From contig NZ_CAJHBU010000009.1 of the NCBI RefSeq assembly GCF_904846715.1, positions 1 to 64,000 of the forward strand: a DNA stretch of 64,000 bases, given 5' to 3'. Position numbers and translations under genes: made by a program. A model generated the notes under the pieces. That model did not search any database, was not told the DNA's origin, and saw only the letters and a program-made list of their open reading frames with translations. Shown here in pieces: positions 48,070 to 55,455 of this stretch. Position 1 is the stretch's first letter; every line of letters starts with the position of its first letter. This stretch comes from Psychrobacter vallis (GTDB lineage: Bacteria > Pseudomonadota > Gammaproteobacteria > Pseudomonadales > Moraxellaceae).

Positions 48070-48388
48070 GGTTTAGCAGACTTCCAATAAATATGAGTGA
48101 AAACGTGAGTGAAAAATAACCATATTGTCTCTTATTACGCAGTAAAAAGGCAAATCTTGTATAGACTAGGCGGGTTACCAAGTCGGTTAAGCGTCTGTAT
48201 GTCACTGACATAAAAAAGCCCAGACTGTCTTGACAGCGCTGAGCTTTATTTTATCACTTAAACTGACTGGGCGTGGTTTTATCTAAAATGACTTTGTCCA
48301 AAAGTGTTTTTTTAAACAGTACCAACGATTTCAGAATTACAGTTTAAATAGTCACTGTTTAAATAGTCACAGTGTAAATAAGTACGAC
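48070..48388. other. Gap upstream of the ATPase gene
   Basis: The 319 bases contain the terminator of the upstream lipoprotein gene (48213-48247) and, near the lipoprotein stop, a short direct repeat AAATAGTCAC(T/A)GT (48345-48375). The ATPase promoter should be within 48070-48210 but is not obvious. Confidence 0.45.
48213..48247 (-). terminator. Terminator after the repetitive lipoprotein gene
   Basis: On the minus strand AAAGCTCAG..CTGTC pairs with GACAGTCTGGGCTTT and runs into T6, with one bulge. Confidence 0.75.
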
Positions 48389-48718
48389 CTAATAGGTTGA
48401 AACATGTTCTGAGCTTTCAGTGCCATCTAGCATCTCTGAGTCATCAGCAGTCGCCACCGCTACATCATCATTATCACTTACTGCTATACCGTCAGCGCTA
48501 GCAACAGCCACATCGTCATTTGCACCAGCCACAGCAACGTCACTGTTTGCCGTTGCAGTACCAGTGGCCTCTTCTTCCACCGCTGTTTGTGCATCAACTG
48601 GCGATTCAGTTTCCGTTGGTGATTCCTCCTTGTTGCCGCAAGCACTTAGCGTTAATGCCGCTGCGACCAATCCAACCGTCAACCAGCTTTTATTGATACT
48701 GCGATTTGTCTTAGCCAT
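48389..48718 (-). CDS. Small acidic lipoprotein with internal repeats
   Basis: This 109-residue protein has a signal with the lipobox TLSAC (Cys about 27). The mature part is low-complexity and strongly acidic. It contains three or four degenerate copies of a NDDVAVA(x)AD unit (SDVAVAGA, NDDVAVASA, NDDVAVATA). No enzyme domain is visible. It is likely an outer-membrane or inner-membrane anchored structural or surface peptide of unknown role. It is monocistronic, with a terminator downstream. Coding is supported by the clean signal-lipobox, not by family similarity. Confidence 0.7.
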   Translation of the reverse strand: MAKTNRSINKSWLTVGLVAAALTLSACGNKEESPTETESPVDAQTAVEEEATGTATANSDVAVAGANDDVAVASADGIAVSDNDDVAVATADDSEMLDGTESSEHVSTY

Positions 48719-49155
48719 TTCTATTCTCCATTCATTTTCATTATGCTGATGTTATGAGCAACTATCTATTTATTGTCGATAGCTTTGGCTCATCGTGTTG
48801 ATACTCACTATACTAATGATTGGTCGTGGCTACCTTAGTAGTTACAGCGCAGTTCTGTTAGAGGTACGTAACGGCACACCCGCTTTTTGACTGGTCTTTA
48901 GTGATACTGATATCCTAGTCCAGTCACTTTTAATGAAAAGTCACACAGTATGGTAGGCATAAAAAAGTCGCTCATAAATGCCTTATAAAGCAGGGGTTGT
49001 TCACAAAATCGTCTTTACTATCGGGGCAATCTCCTCTATGTTAAGTAGCGTAGTACCCTATGGGTGCTGAAGTTTCTTTGCACTAATTTTGCTAAAACTT
49101 CGCCTTATTGGCGCTTGTATTTTTAAAACATTTATCACTATAAGGAAAATAATTT
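48719..49155. other. Divergent region between the small lipoprotein and proA
   Basis: The 437-base gap holds the upstream sequences of both divergent genes. The proA ribosome site AAGGAAAAT is clear at 49141-49150. A short palindrome, ACTTTTAATGAAAAGT, lies near 48930. No gene or RNA is recognisable. Confidence 0.45.
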
Positions 49156-50457
49156 ATGAGTCAATCGAATACCACAGACATCGTCGCCTATATGCAATCT
49201 GTCGGCAAACAAGCACGAGCAGCCTCGCGCGCGCTTGCCGCTGCCAATACGGGCGACAAAAATTCAGCGCTTATGGCGATTCATGAAGTATTAAAAAACG
49301 CCAAAAAAGCTATTTTGGCCGCCAATAAAATCGATATGGACAATGGTAAAAACAATGATTTGGATGCCGCCTTACTTGACCGTTTAGAGTTAAACGACGC
49401 GCGATTTGACGGTATGCTACAAGGTCTAAAAGACGTCGCTGCCCTGCCCGATCCTATTGGTGAAGTCACGGATATGACTTATCAGCCCTCTGGAATTCAT
49501 TTGGGTAAAATGCGTGTGCCACTTGGCGTGGTTGGTATGATTTATGAGTCGCGTCCTAACGTAACGTTAGAGGCCGCTTCATTGGCATTAAAATCAGGCA
49601 ACGCGATTATCTTGCGTGGCGGCTCTGAAGCATTTGAATCCAATCAAGCGATTGCCAAATGTATCTTAGAAGGTCTACAGAAAGTCGGTCTATCGGAGCA
49701 CAGCGTACAAGTACTACAAACGACCGATCGCGCTGCTGTTGGCGAGCTGATTACCATGACCAACTATGTCGACGTCATCGTGCCACGTGGCGGCAAAGGT
49801 CTCATTGAGCGTATCAGCCGTGATGCCCGCGTACCTGTGATTAAGCATTTAGATGGCAACTGCCACACCTTTATCGATAGCGATGCAGATGCTGACATCG
49901 CCATTAATGTTAGTGTCAATGCCAAAACCCATCGCTACGGCACTTGTAATACCATGGAAACGCTATTGGTCGATGAGACAGTCGCCAACGAGCTACTGCC
50001 AAAGATTGCTGAAGCGATCATAGCAGCTGATGATGCGATGCAATTGCGCCTTGATGAGCAGTCACAAACCATTTTAAATGACAATGCGATTCTTAAAGGC
50101 CATCTGTCTGCCGCAACTGCTGAGGACTGGGATACTGAATATCTAGCGCCTATCTTAGCGGTAAAAGTCGTCTCAGGCATCGATGAAGCGATTAACCATA
50201 TCAATACCCACGGCAGCCATCATACTGATGTCATCATTACTGACAACTATACTAAGTCTCAACGTTTCATCCGCGAAGTAGATTCAGCGAGCGTAATGAT
50301 TAATGCCTCTAGCCGTTTTGCCGATGGTTTTGAGTATGGGCTGGGTGCTGAGATTGGTATTTCGACTGACAAAATTCATGCCCGTGGCCCTGTTGGACTA
50401 GAAGGTCTTACCTCACAAAAATGGATCGTTTATGGTCATGGTGAGACACGCGCTTAA
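49156..50457 (+). CDS. proA: Gamma-glutamyl phosphate reductase
   Basis: ProA reduces glutamyl-5-phosphate with NADPH in proline synthesis. The 433-residue aldehyde-dehydrogenase-fold protein shows [44 protein letters not shown] and the Cys segment [15 protein letters not shown] with the catalytic Cys. The C-terminal [22 protein letters not shown] follows family order. The start has a clear ribosome site. It stands alone, without proB next to it, and ends at a strong terminator, so proline synthesis genes are scattered in this genome. Confidence 0.97.
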   Translation: MSQSNTTDIVAYMQSVGKQARAASRALAAANTGDKNSALMAIHEVLKNAKKAILAANKIDMDNGKNNDLDAALLDRLELNDARFDGMLQGLKDVAALPDPIGEVTDMTYQPSGIHLGKMRVPLGVVGMIYESRPNVTLEAASLALKSGNAIILRGGSEAFESNQAIAKCILEGLQKVGLSEHSVQVLQTTDRAAVGELITMTNYVDVIVPRGGKGLIERISRDARVPVIKHLDGNCHTFIDSDADADIAINVSVNAKTHRYGTCNTMETLLVDETVANELLPKIAEAIIAADDAMQLRLDEQSQTILNDNAILKGHLSAATAEDWDTEYLAPILAVKVVSGIDEAINHINTHGSHHTDVIITDNYTKSQRFIREVDSASVMINASSRFADGFEYGLGAEIGISTDKIHARGPVGLEGLTSQKWIVYGHGETRA

Positions 50458-50517
50458 CTGATACCAAACCCAAAAAATACGATTAGCCGCTATCCTCTCA
50501 CGTCACGTATAATCTAT

Positions 50518-50550
50518 AAAAAACGTCAGCCCAATAGCTGGCGTTTTTTT
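50518..50550 (+). terminator. Terminator after proA
   Basis: AAAAAACGTCAGC pairs with GCTGGCGTTTTTTT around a six-base loop with a T7 tail. Confidence 0.88.
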
Positions 50551-50606
50551 ATTAGCGTCGAATATGTGACGCAAGCACCATAAAATATAACTACCATAAA
50601 ACATGT

Positions 50607-50630
50607 GGTCTCCTCACTGAGACCTTTTAT
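50607..50630 (+). promoter_or_regulatory. Terminator-like leader hairpin before the RNase fusion gene
   Basis: A perfect six-base stem, GGTCTC with GAGACC around CTCACT, is followed by TTTTAT and then, five bases later, the ribosome site AGGAAA of the gene at 50645. Its placement between the proA terminator and the start codon suggests attenuation or control of ribosome access, but a stem of six bases is short. Confidence 0.45.
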
Positions 50631-50644
50631 AGGAAACTGAGCCT

Positions 50645-51406
50645 ATGCAAAGTGGCAAGATTAAACGTTGGAACCAAGATAAAGGTTATGGCTTTATCGA
50701 TGTGGATAATCAGAGTGAAGATGTGTTTTTTCATGTGAGTAAAGTTCGCTTGTCGCAGCCCATTAGCGTTGGCCAAAAAGTCTACTTCAATAGTGAACGT
50801 AATGATAAAAATCAATTACGGGCAACCGAAGTTACTTCTAACACATTGAGTATTTTAGACACCTCAGTATCGGATCTCACACCTCACGATTCAAATACTA
50901 GCCGTCAAAATCACGCTAATAATAGACCATACCAGAGTCGTCGTGACCAGAACCATCAGCGCGGCGGCCATTATAAAAGAAGCGCCTTATCAACCTTATT
51001 CAGTCTAATAGCACTCATCGCTGTCGCGGTTTACTTTTTTGGTGATATAAACTCTGCTTTTTTTGCTGAAGATAATGCGCAAACCTCACTAACTCATTCT
51101 GCATCTGAAAACTCAAATCAAGCCGCAACTACCGGTATAACGAGTGATGCGCAAATAGATCACACTATTGCGCTTATTCAGCAAGGCGGGCCTTTCCCTT
51201 ATCCGCAAAAAGATGGCACGACCTTTTATAATCGCGAAGGCAGACTGCCAGCACAGTCGCAAGGCTACTACCGCGAATATACGGTTCCTACTGTTGGAGT
51301 GTCACATCGCGGCGCACGGCGTATTGTCACAGGTGGCCATCCACCAACCGTTTACTATCTGACCGTTGACCATTACGATAGCTTTAGCAGACTACAGGTA
51401 AAATAA
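50645..51406 (+). CDS. Cold-shock domain / transmembrane / RNase Sa-type fusion
   Basis: This 253-residue protein combines three parts. Residues 1-65 are a cold-shock domain with RNP1 KGYGFIDV (13-20) and RNP2 VFFHVS (27-32). A basic Asn/Gln/Arg linker runs to about 112, then a membrane helix (114-133). Residues about 168-253 match the guanyl-specific RNase Sa/T1/barnase superfamily: GGPFPYPQKDG, NREGRLP, YREYTV, GARRIVTGG and YLTVDHYDSF. They supply the catalytic Glu211, Arg225/226 and His243 in the expected order. Basic residues before the helix and acidic ones after it place the RNase outside the cytoplasm (inference). The next gene encodes a barstar. RNase Sa enzymes are normally secreted; tethering to a cold-shock domain is unusual. 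Catalytic competence is likely but unproven. Confidence 0.88.
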   Translation: MQSGKIKRWNQDKGYGFIDVDNQSEDVFFHVSKVRLSQPISVGQKVYFNSERNDKNQLRATEVTSNTLSILDTSVSDLTPHDSNTSRQNHANNRPYQSRRDQNHQRGGHYKRSALSTLFSLIALIAVAVYFFGDINSAFFAEDNAQTSLTHSASENSNQAATTGITSDAQIDHTIALIQQGGPFPYPQKDGTTFYNREGRLPAQSQGYYREYTVPTVGVSHRGARRIVTGGHPPTVYYLTVDHYDSFSRLQVK

Positions 51407-51407
51407 T

Positions 51408-51782
51408 ATGAACCAAGCCATCCACTATGTTAATCAAGACCACGTTAATCAAAATCACATTAACCAAAACGGTACACCACTAGCTGTGGCCATTCCTCCT
51501 CAGGCTGTTACCATACCCGCGGGCGACACACTCGACAAAACCGCGCTATTGACGAATCTTGCCCTTGCCTGTGATTTTCCCAGTTATTTTTCGTACAACT
51601 GGGACAGCGCATGGGACTGTCTAACCGATAGTGAGGTGGTACACCTAATGCTCGATTTGACGATGGTAAAGAAGATAAACACCGAAGACTTCAATATCTT
51701 TAAAAGCATTATTGAAGACGCCTATAGAGATTTTGGCAAACCACAATTGTGGATCATTGTGGCATCTGAAGGTAAAGCCTAG
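51408..51782 (+). CDS. Barstar-family ribonuclease inhibitor
   Basis: This encodes a 124-residue barstar-type protein, the cytoplasmic inhibitor of barnase-like RNases. The core text LALACDFPSYFSYNWDSAWDCLTD matches barstar, and its NWD-x2-WDCL places Asp66 and Asp70 at the sites that contact the RNase active site. The later strand KPQLWIIVA is also barstar-like. Residues 7-21 are a leader of three degenerate pentapeptides (VNQDH, VNQNH, INQN-), encoded by a 15-base tandem repeat at 51428-51470. The ATG lies one base after the RNase stop (TAA T ATG), so the two are coupled. Immunity to the upstream RNase is inferred from family and adjacency. Confidence 0.88.
   Translation: MNQAIHYVNQDHVNQNHINQNGTPLAVAIPPQAVTIPAGDTLDKTALLTNLALACDFPSYFSYNWDSAWDCLTDSEVVHLMLDLTMVKKINTEDFNIFKSIIEDAYRDFGKPQLWIIVASEGKA
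51428..51470 (+). repeat. 15-bp tandem repeat inside the barstar gene
   Basis: Three units, GTTAATCAAGACCAC, GTTAATCAAAATCAC and ATTAACCAAAACGGT, give VNQDH-VNQNH-INQNG. They lie in the extra N-terminal part that normal barstars lack. Confidence 0.75.
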
Positions 51783-51851
51783 CTCTTGCAAGCCTATTTA
51801 TTAGAGGATCATTCACCACTAGTCAGTGACAATTATTCGTAACCACAGAAA

Positions 51852-51891
51852 CCTAAATTCGAGATAAAGCCATATTTATCCCGAATTCAGG
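51852..51891. terminator. Hairpin between barstar and gltS
   Basis: CCTAAATTCGAGATAAA pairs imperfectly with TTTATCCCGAATTCAGG. The stem is long but GC-poor; it could terminate the RNase-barstar transcript or act in the gltS leader. It lies about 30 bases before gltS. Confidence 0.5.
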
Positions 51892-51921
51892 TTAATTTAT
51901 TTGTATAAAAAGGATTAACCT

Positions 51922-53196
51922 ATGGAAATTACTTTAAATGGCTATTACACGCTGATATTGGCCACTTTAGTACTCTTACTTGGGCGTGTTTTGGTAAAAA
52001 AGATTAAATTCTTAGAAGACTTTAATATTCCAGAACCTGTGGCTGGGGGCTTGGTTGCAGCGATTGTGGTGTATGTTCTCAATATCGTTTGGGGGTATAG
52101 CTTTAACTTTCATCAAGGGTTGCAGACCGCGACCATGCTGATGTTCTTTGCTTCTATCGGTCTCAGTGCTGATTTTAGCCGCTTAAAAGCAGGTGGAACG
52201 CCGTTATTGATTTTTACCATCGTGGTGTCAGTATTTATTGTACTACAAGATATCGTTGGTGTAGCAATGGCAAGCGTACTGGGACTTGACCCCTTACTTG
52301 GACTAGTCACAGGCTCGATCGCACTAACTGGTGGTCATGGTACGGCAGGTGCTTGGGGTATTACCTTAGAGCAAGAATATGGTGTGGTGGGTGCGACGAC
52401 ATTGGGTATCGCAGTGGCCACTTATGGTTTGGTCGCTGGTGGTATCGTGGGTGGTCCGGTGGCACGTCGTTTGATTCAAAGACTTGGTCTAAAACCGACG
52501 CTTGCCAATCCCAACCCTAGTGATATCGAAAAAGTCGCTGGCGCTCAGTCGCTATATAGCACCAAGCATGATGAAGATTCAGCGCACAGCAATAAAGAAA
52601 TTTTTGAAAGACCTGATAGTATGCGTTTTATCACGGCTTCTTCTACGATTGAGACGTTAGCACTATTTGCAGCAGCGTTGGCTTTTGCCGATGTGATGAC
52701 GCTTGTGGCCCAAGATACATGGTTTGAGCTGCCTACCTTCGTTTGGGCATTGGCAGGTGGTGTCATCATTCGTAACGTCTTAACCACTGTGTTCAATTTT
52801 GATATGTTTGACCGCTCGATTGATGTGTTTGGTAACGCCTCTTTGAGTCTATTCTTGGCAATGGCATTGCTATCCTTGAAGCTATGGCAGCTGACTGATT
52901 TGGCAGGCCCTGTCTTGATTATCTTGCTGGTGCAGACCCTCATTATGATAATTTATGTCTACTTTATAACCTTTAAAGTCATGGGGAAAGACTACGATGC
53001 AGCGGTGCTGTCAGCAGGTCATTGTGGTTTTGGTATGGGTGCAACGCCAACGGCGATTGCCAATATGCAGGCGGTCACTGATCGTTATCTGCCCTCACCT
53101 AAAGCGTTTTTGATTGTACCGATGGTTGGTGCTTTTTTCGTTGATATCGTCAATGCTACGGTATTGCAGATATTTACCAAATTGCCGTTTATGTGA
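51922..53196 (+). CDS. gltS: Sodium/glutamate symporter GltS
   Basis: This 424-residue inner-membrane protein imports glutamate with sodium. It has about ten hydrophobic helices, and two inverted re-entrant glycine-rich segments characteristic of the family: ALTGGHGTAGAWG in the first half and AGHCGFGMGATPTAIANMQ in the second. The text IPEPVAGGLVAA near residue 35 is also typical. It adds a sodium-driven route to the ATP-driven glutamate/aspartate transporter at 32171-35539. Its stop codon at 53194-53196 is two bases before the target site of an IS630-type element, which therefore lies between the gene and the terminator at 54142. Confidence 0.96.
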   Translation: MEITLNGYYTLILATLVLLLGRVLVKKIKFLEDFNIPEPVAGGLVAAIVVYVLNIVWGYSFNFHQGLQTATMLMFFASIGLSADFSRLKAGGTPLLIFTIVVSVFIVLQDIVGVAMASVLGLDPLLGLVTGSIALTGGHGTAGAWGITLEQEYGVVGATTLGIAVATYGLVAGGIVGGPVARRLIQRLGLKPTLANPNPSDIEKVAGAQSLYSTKHDEDSAHSNKEIFERPDSMRFITASSTIETLALFAAALAFADVMTLVAQDTWFELPTFVWALAGGVIIRNVLTTVFNFDMFDRSIDVFGNASLSLFLAMALLSLKLWQLTDLAGPVLIILLVQTLIMIIYVYFITFKVMGKDYDAAVLSAGHCGFGMGATPTAIANMQAVTDRYLPSPKAFLIVPMVGAFFVDIVNATVLQIFTKLPFM

Positions 53197-53262
53197 TTAT
53201 AGTCAATCCCACCTAAAAGTGTTATAAACTAATTATTAAACCCAATTGTTATCATAAAGACC

Positions 53263-53613
53263 ATGACTTACTCACTCGATTTTCGTAAACAAGTACTAAA
53301 AAGTTTAGATGAGGGTATGACCTTTGCCGAGGCGGCTGAGTTCTACAATCTGAGCCCAACCACTATACAGAACTGGAAGAGACGTGTTCACAGCAAAACA
53401 ACCAGACAAACCAAGCCTTATAAAATACCAGATCAGACACTACTTGATGACGTTAAAAACCATCCTGATGATTACCAGTATGAGCGAGCACGTCGTTTGA
53501 ACTGTAGCAAAACTGGTATTTACCACGCCCTAAAGCGTCTTGGCATCAGTCAAAAAAAAGACATTAGCGCATCCAAAAGCGTGTCCAATAAAAAGAGCGA
53601 CGTATCAGAGTAA
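53263..53613 (+). CDS. IS630 transposase N-terminal part (OrfA)
   Basis: This 116-residue frame holds the DNA-binding half: a helix-turn-helix in FRKQVLKSLDEGMTFAEAAEFYNLSPTTIQNWKRR and a second one around ARRLNCSKTGIYHALKRLGIS. Correct family text ends at LGISQKK, exactly at a run of eight A (53552-53559). After that the frame continues as DISASKSVSNKK and stops at 53611-53613, which no longer resembles IS630 proteins. The catalytic half is in the next frame. Expression of a full transposase would need a frameshift or transcript slippage at the A-tract. Confidence 0.85.
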   Translation: MTYSLDFRKQVLKSLDEGMTFAEAAEFYNLSPTTIQNWKRRVHSKTTRQTKPYKIPDQTLLDDVKNHPDDYQYERARRLNCSKTGIYHALKRLGISQKKDISASKSVSNKKSDVSE

Positions 53614-54112
53614 GCTTGATCGCTTCATACAGCGAGGCTATCCCATTGTGTATATGGACGAAAGCGGTTTTGAAAGCCAGACCATTCGTCCTCATGGTTA
53701 TGCACCGATTGGTAAGCCTTGTATTGATCGTTACAACTGGCAAGGTAAAAAGCGAACCAATGTTATCGGTGCTCTCTATGAAAAGATGCTGTTTGCGCTT
53801 GATTACTTTGAACACAACATTAATAGCGGCATATTCTATCACTGGTGCAAACACACGCTAATACCAAGTCTTAAAACCAAATGCGTTATTGTAATGGATA
53901 ACGCCAGATTTCATAAGAGCAAACGCATTCAAAAGCTACTGAACAGGCACGGGCATCGCATTCTTTGGTTACCACCTTATAGCCCTGACCTAAACCCTAT
54001 CGAGAAGAAATGGGCACAGGTGAAGTTTCTACGTCAAGGCTGGATGGAAAATGACTTATCCAAATTGTTTTATGATATTTGTCCTAGCTATAACACTTTT
54101 GTTTTGAACTGA
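53561..54112 (+). CDS. IS630 transposase catalytic part (OrfB)
   Basis: The second frame, open from before 53540, supplies the DDE domain: VYMDESGFESQTIRP with the first Asp, VIVMDNARFHKSKRI with the second, and LPPYSPDLNPIEKKWAQVK with the Glu. All three catalytic acids are present, so the domain appears intact. It has no convincing start codon or ribosome site of its own; I give the coordinate where family similarity resumes (TLAHPKACPIKRATYQSKLDRF) just after the A8 run. Removing one A (A7) would join the frames as SQKKTLAHPK. The C-terminus ends just inside the right terminal repeat. Confidence 0.82.
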   Translation, partial: TLAHPKACPIKRATYQSKLDRFIQRGYPIVYMDESGFESQTIRPHGYAPIGKPCIDRYNWQGKKRTNVIGALYEKMLFALDYFEHNINSGIFYHWCKHTLIPSLKTKCVIVMDNARFHKSKRIQKLLNRHGHRILWLPPYSPDLNPIEKKWAQVKFLRQGWMENDLSKLFYDICPSYNTFVLN

Positions 54113-54141
54113 CTATAGTTAAATAATAAAGAAAAACTAAT

Positions 54142-54179
54142 AAAAAGGCTGAGCTACGCTATCGTAACTCAGCCTTTTT
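54142..54179. terminator. Terminator overlapping the TPR gene end
   Basis: AAAAAGGCTGAG pairs with CTCAGCCTTTTTA around a loop containing the stop codon of the minus-strand gene. It probably also served gltS before the IS inserted. Confidence 0.87.
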
Positions 54180-55313
54180 ATTAGTTATTTTTATGCTTTC
54201 TGCAAAATTATCATTCATTAAATTATCATGCGCTTCACAGCCGAATAATAAACAACCAAAAAATGAATTACTAAAATCAGGCTGGAAGACTATTGGTTTT
54301 GGTTGACTATCCGTTTCTAAAAAAGCTCTTACTTTATTGATGATCTGCCTGCTAACCTCAAGACTTTCATATTCAGACTCGTATGACTCTAAATCACCTT
54401 TTATAAAACTTTCTCTTGCGCTAACTAAACACTCTTCTACCCATTCCTCTTCATCATTCAATAAAGTTTTTCTAGTTTTAAGCCACTTGTCGTAATTTGC
54501 GTGATATATAGCATACCAAATCCAGTCCCATGACTCGTTGGGGACATCATCTCCAATCATTTTATCTACTAAGTGATACTCTCCCGCTCTGGCATATTCA
54601 GTAGCAATATCTAACTTATCATAATTTTGTGTTGCAACTATTTTAGCTAATACAGTTTTAGCACTTTCAATATGTTTATCTTCGATTAATATCCTCGCTA
54701 TATTAATCTGTATTTTTTCTATCTCTTCTTTAAACAACGCTTGAGAGTCAAGATTCCTCCAATCATCGACAGTCATATCTTGTTGGATTTTTAGAGACTG
54801 CATCAAATAGTTTGACGCTTTTTTATTATCTTTGAGTATTCGATAAGCATAAGCAAGGTTATTATACATCTGCACTAAATGTATAAGATGGCGCTGCTGG
54901 TATGCTACTGGTGCTAAAGTGAATTTTTCGATAGTGATTGTTAGACATTGTATATACTCTCGGGCTTGCTCAATAGATTTAAAAGACGTGCTACCCTTTA
55001 AAAATAGCATGTTTGATTGCAGCATTTGTGCGTAGCAAGCATAAGGATAATACGACCTCGGCTGCAAAAGTAAGACTTGCTGTTGCAACTCAAGACTTCT
55101 TTCATCCTCTCCATATTCGTACATTAGGTAAAAAGCCAAATTATGAGTATTTTCTATCGAGGATTTAGTATGATAAGCTTTTTCTAGATACTCTAAATCT
55201 TTATCACTCTCTGGATTTTCAATATAATAAAGCGCAATCATCGCTAGTAACTTATCGTCATCAGGATACTGTTCTAACTGCTCGAGTAATTTATCAATAT
55301 TATATTCTGTCAT
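54159..55313 (-). CDS. TPR-like protein of unknown function
   Basis: This encodes a 384-residue soluble, acidic protein rich in Leu, Glu, Tyr and Asn. It has repeated amphipathic helices in the style of tetratricopeptide repeats, most clearly at residues 35-100 (LEYLEKAYHTK.., NLAFYLMYEYGEDERSLELQQQVLLL, YYPYACYAQML) and 145-210 (MYNNLAYAYRILKDNKKASNYLMQSLKIQ). No catalytic motif is seen. The composition is AT-rich compared with glyA and gltS, which suggests acquisition or relaxed constraint. The last residues KKAELR are encoded by one arm of a transcription terminator, so the C-terminus may be recent. No partner gene is adjacent. Confidence 0.72.
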   Translation of the reverse strand: MTEYNIDKLLEQLEQYPDDDKLLAMIALYYIENPESDKDLEYLEKAYHTKSSIENTHNLAFYLMYEYGEDERSLELQQQVLLLQPRSYYPYACYAQMLQSNMLFLKGSTSFKSIEQAREYIQCLTITIEKFTLAPVAYQQRHLIHLVQMYNNLAYAYRILKDNKKASNYLMQSLKIQQDMTVDDWRNLDSQALFKEEIEKIQINIARILIEDKHIESAKTVLAKIVATQNYDKLDIATEYARAGEYHLVDKMIGDDVPNESWDWIWYAIYHANYDKWLKTRKTLLNDEEEWVEECLVSARESFIKGDLESYESEYESLEVSRQIINKVRAFLETDSQPKPIVFQPDFSNSFFGCLLFGCEAHDNLMNDNFAESIKITNKKAELR

Positions 55314-55384
55314 GTTACTTATCCTGTAATGACTACTATTTAAGAGTTAGATTGTAAGCCATAATCTATATCATTTTATCATCA

Positions 55385-55420
55385 AAAAAAAACCGCCTAG
55401 CCAAAGCCAAGCGGTTTTTT
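55385..55420 (-). terminator. Terminator after glyA
   Basis: AAAAAACCGC pairs with GCGGTTTTTT with an internal imperfect stem (CTAGC, GCCAA). It lies about 35 bases after the glyA stop on the minus strand. Confidence 0.83.
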
Positions 55421-55455
55421 ATTTTATACAACCCTTAATAAGGGCTAACTAACAC

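Larger units (their letters stand above)
53200..54115 (+). mobile_element. IS630-type insertion sequence
   Basis: A 916-bp element starts TAGTCAATCCCACCTAAAAG and ends with a sequence whose reverse complement is TAGTCAGTTCAAAACAAAAG, continuing to GTGTTATA on both sides. The imperfect terminal inverted repeats are about 28 bp. Both ends are flanked by TA (53198-53199 and 54116-54117), as expected for IS630/Tc1-mariner insertion. It carries two overlapping frames for a DDE transposase. Confidence 0.9.

Noticed and set aside
49080-49155. TTGGCG-17-TTTATC as a proA promoter
   Set aside because: The downstream hexamer is poor and transcription would start on top of the ribosome site.
53540-53560. 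TTG at 53540 as an independent start for the catalytic transposase frame
   Set aside because: It has no ribosome site and lies inside OrfA; the A8 tract explains the frame change better.
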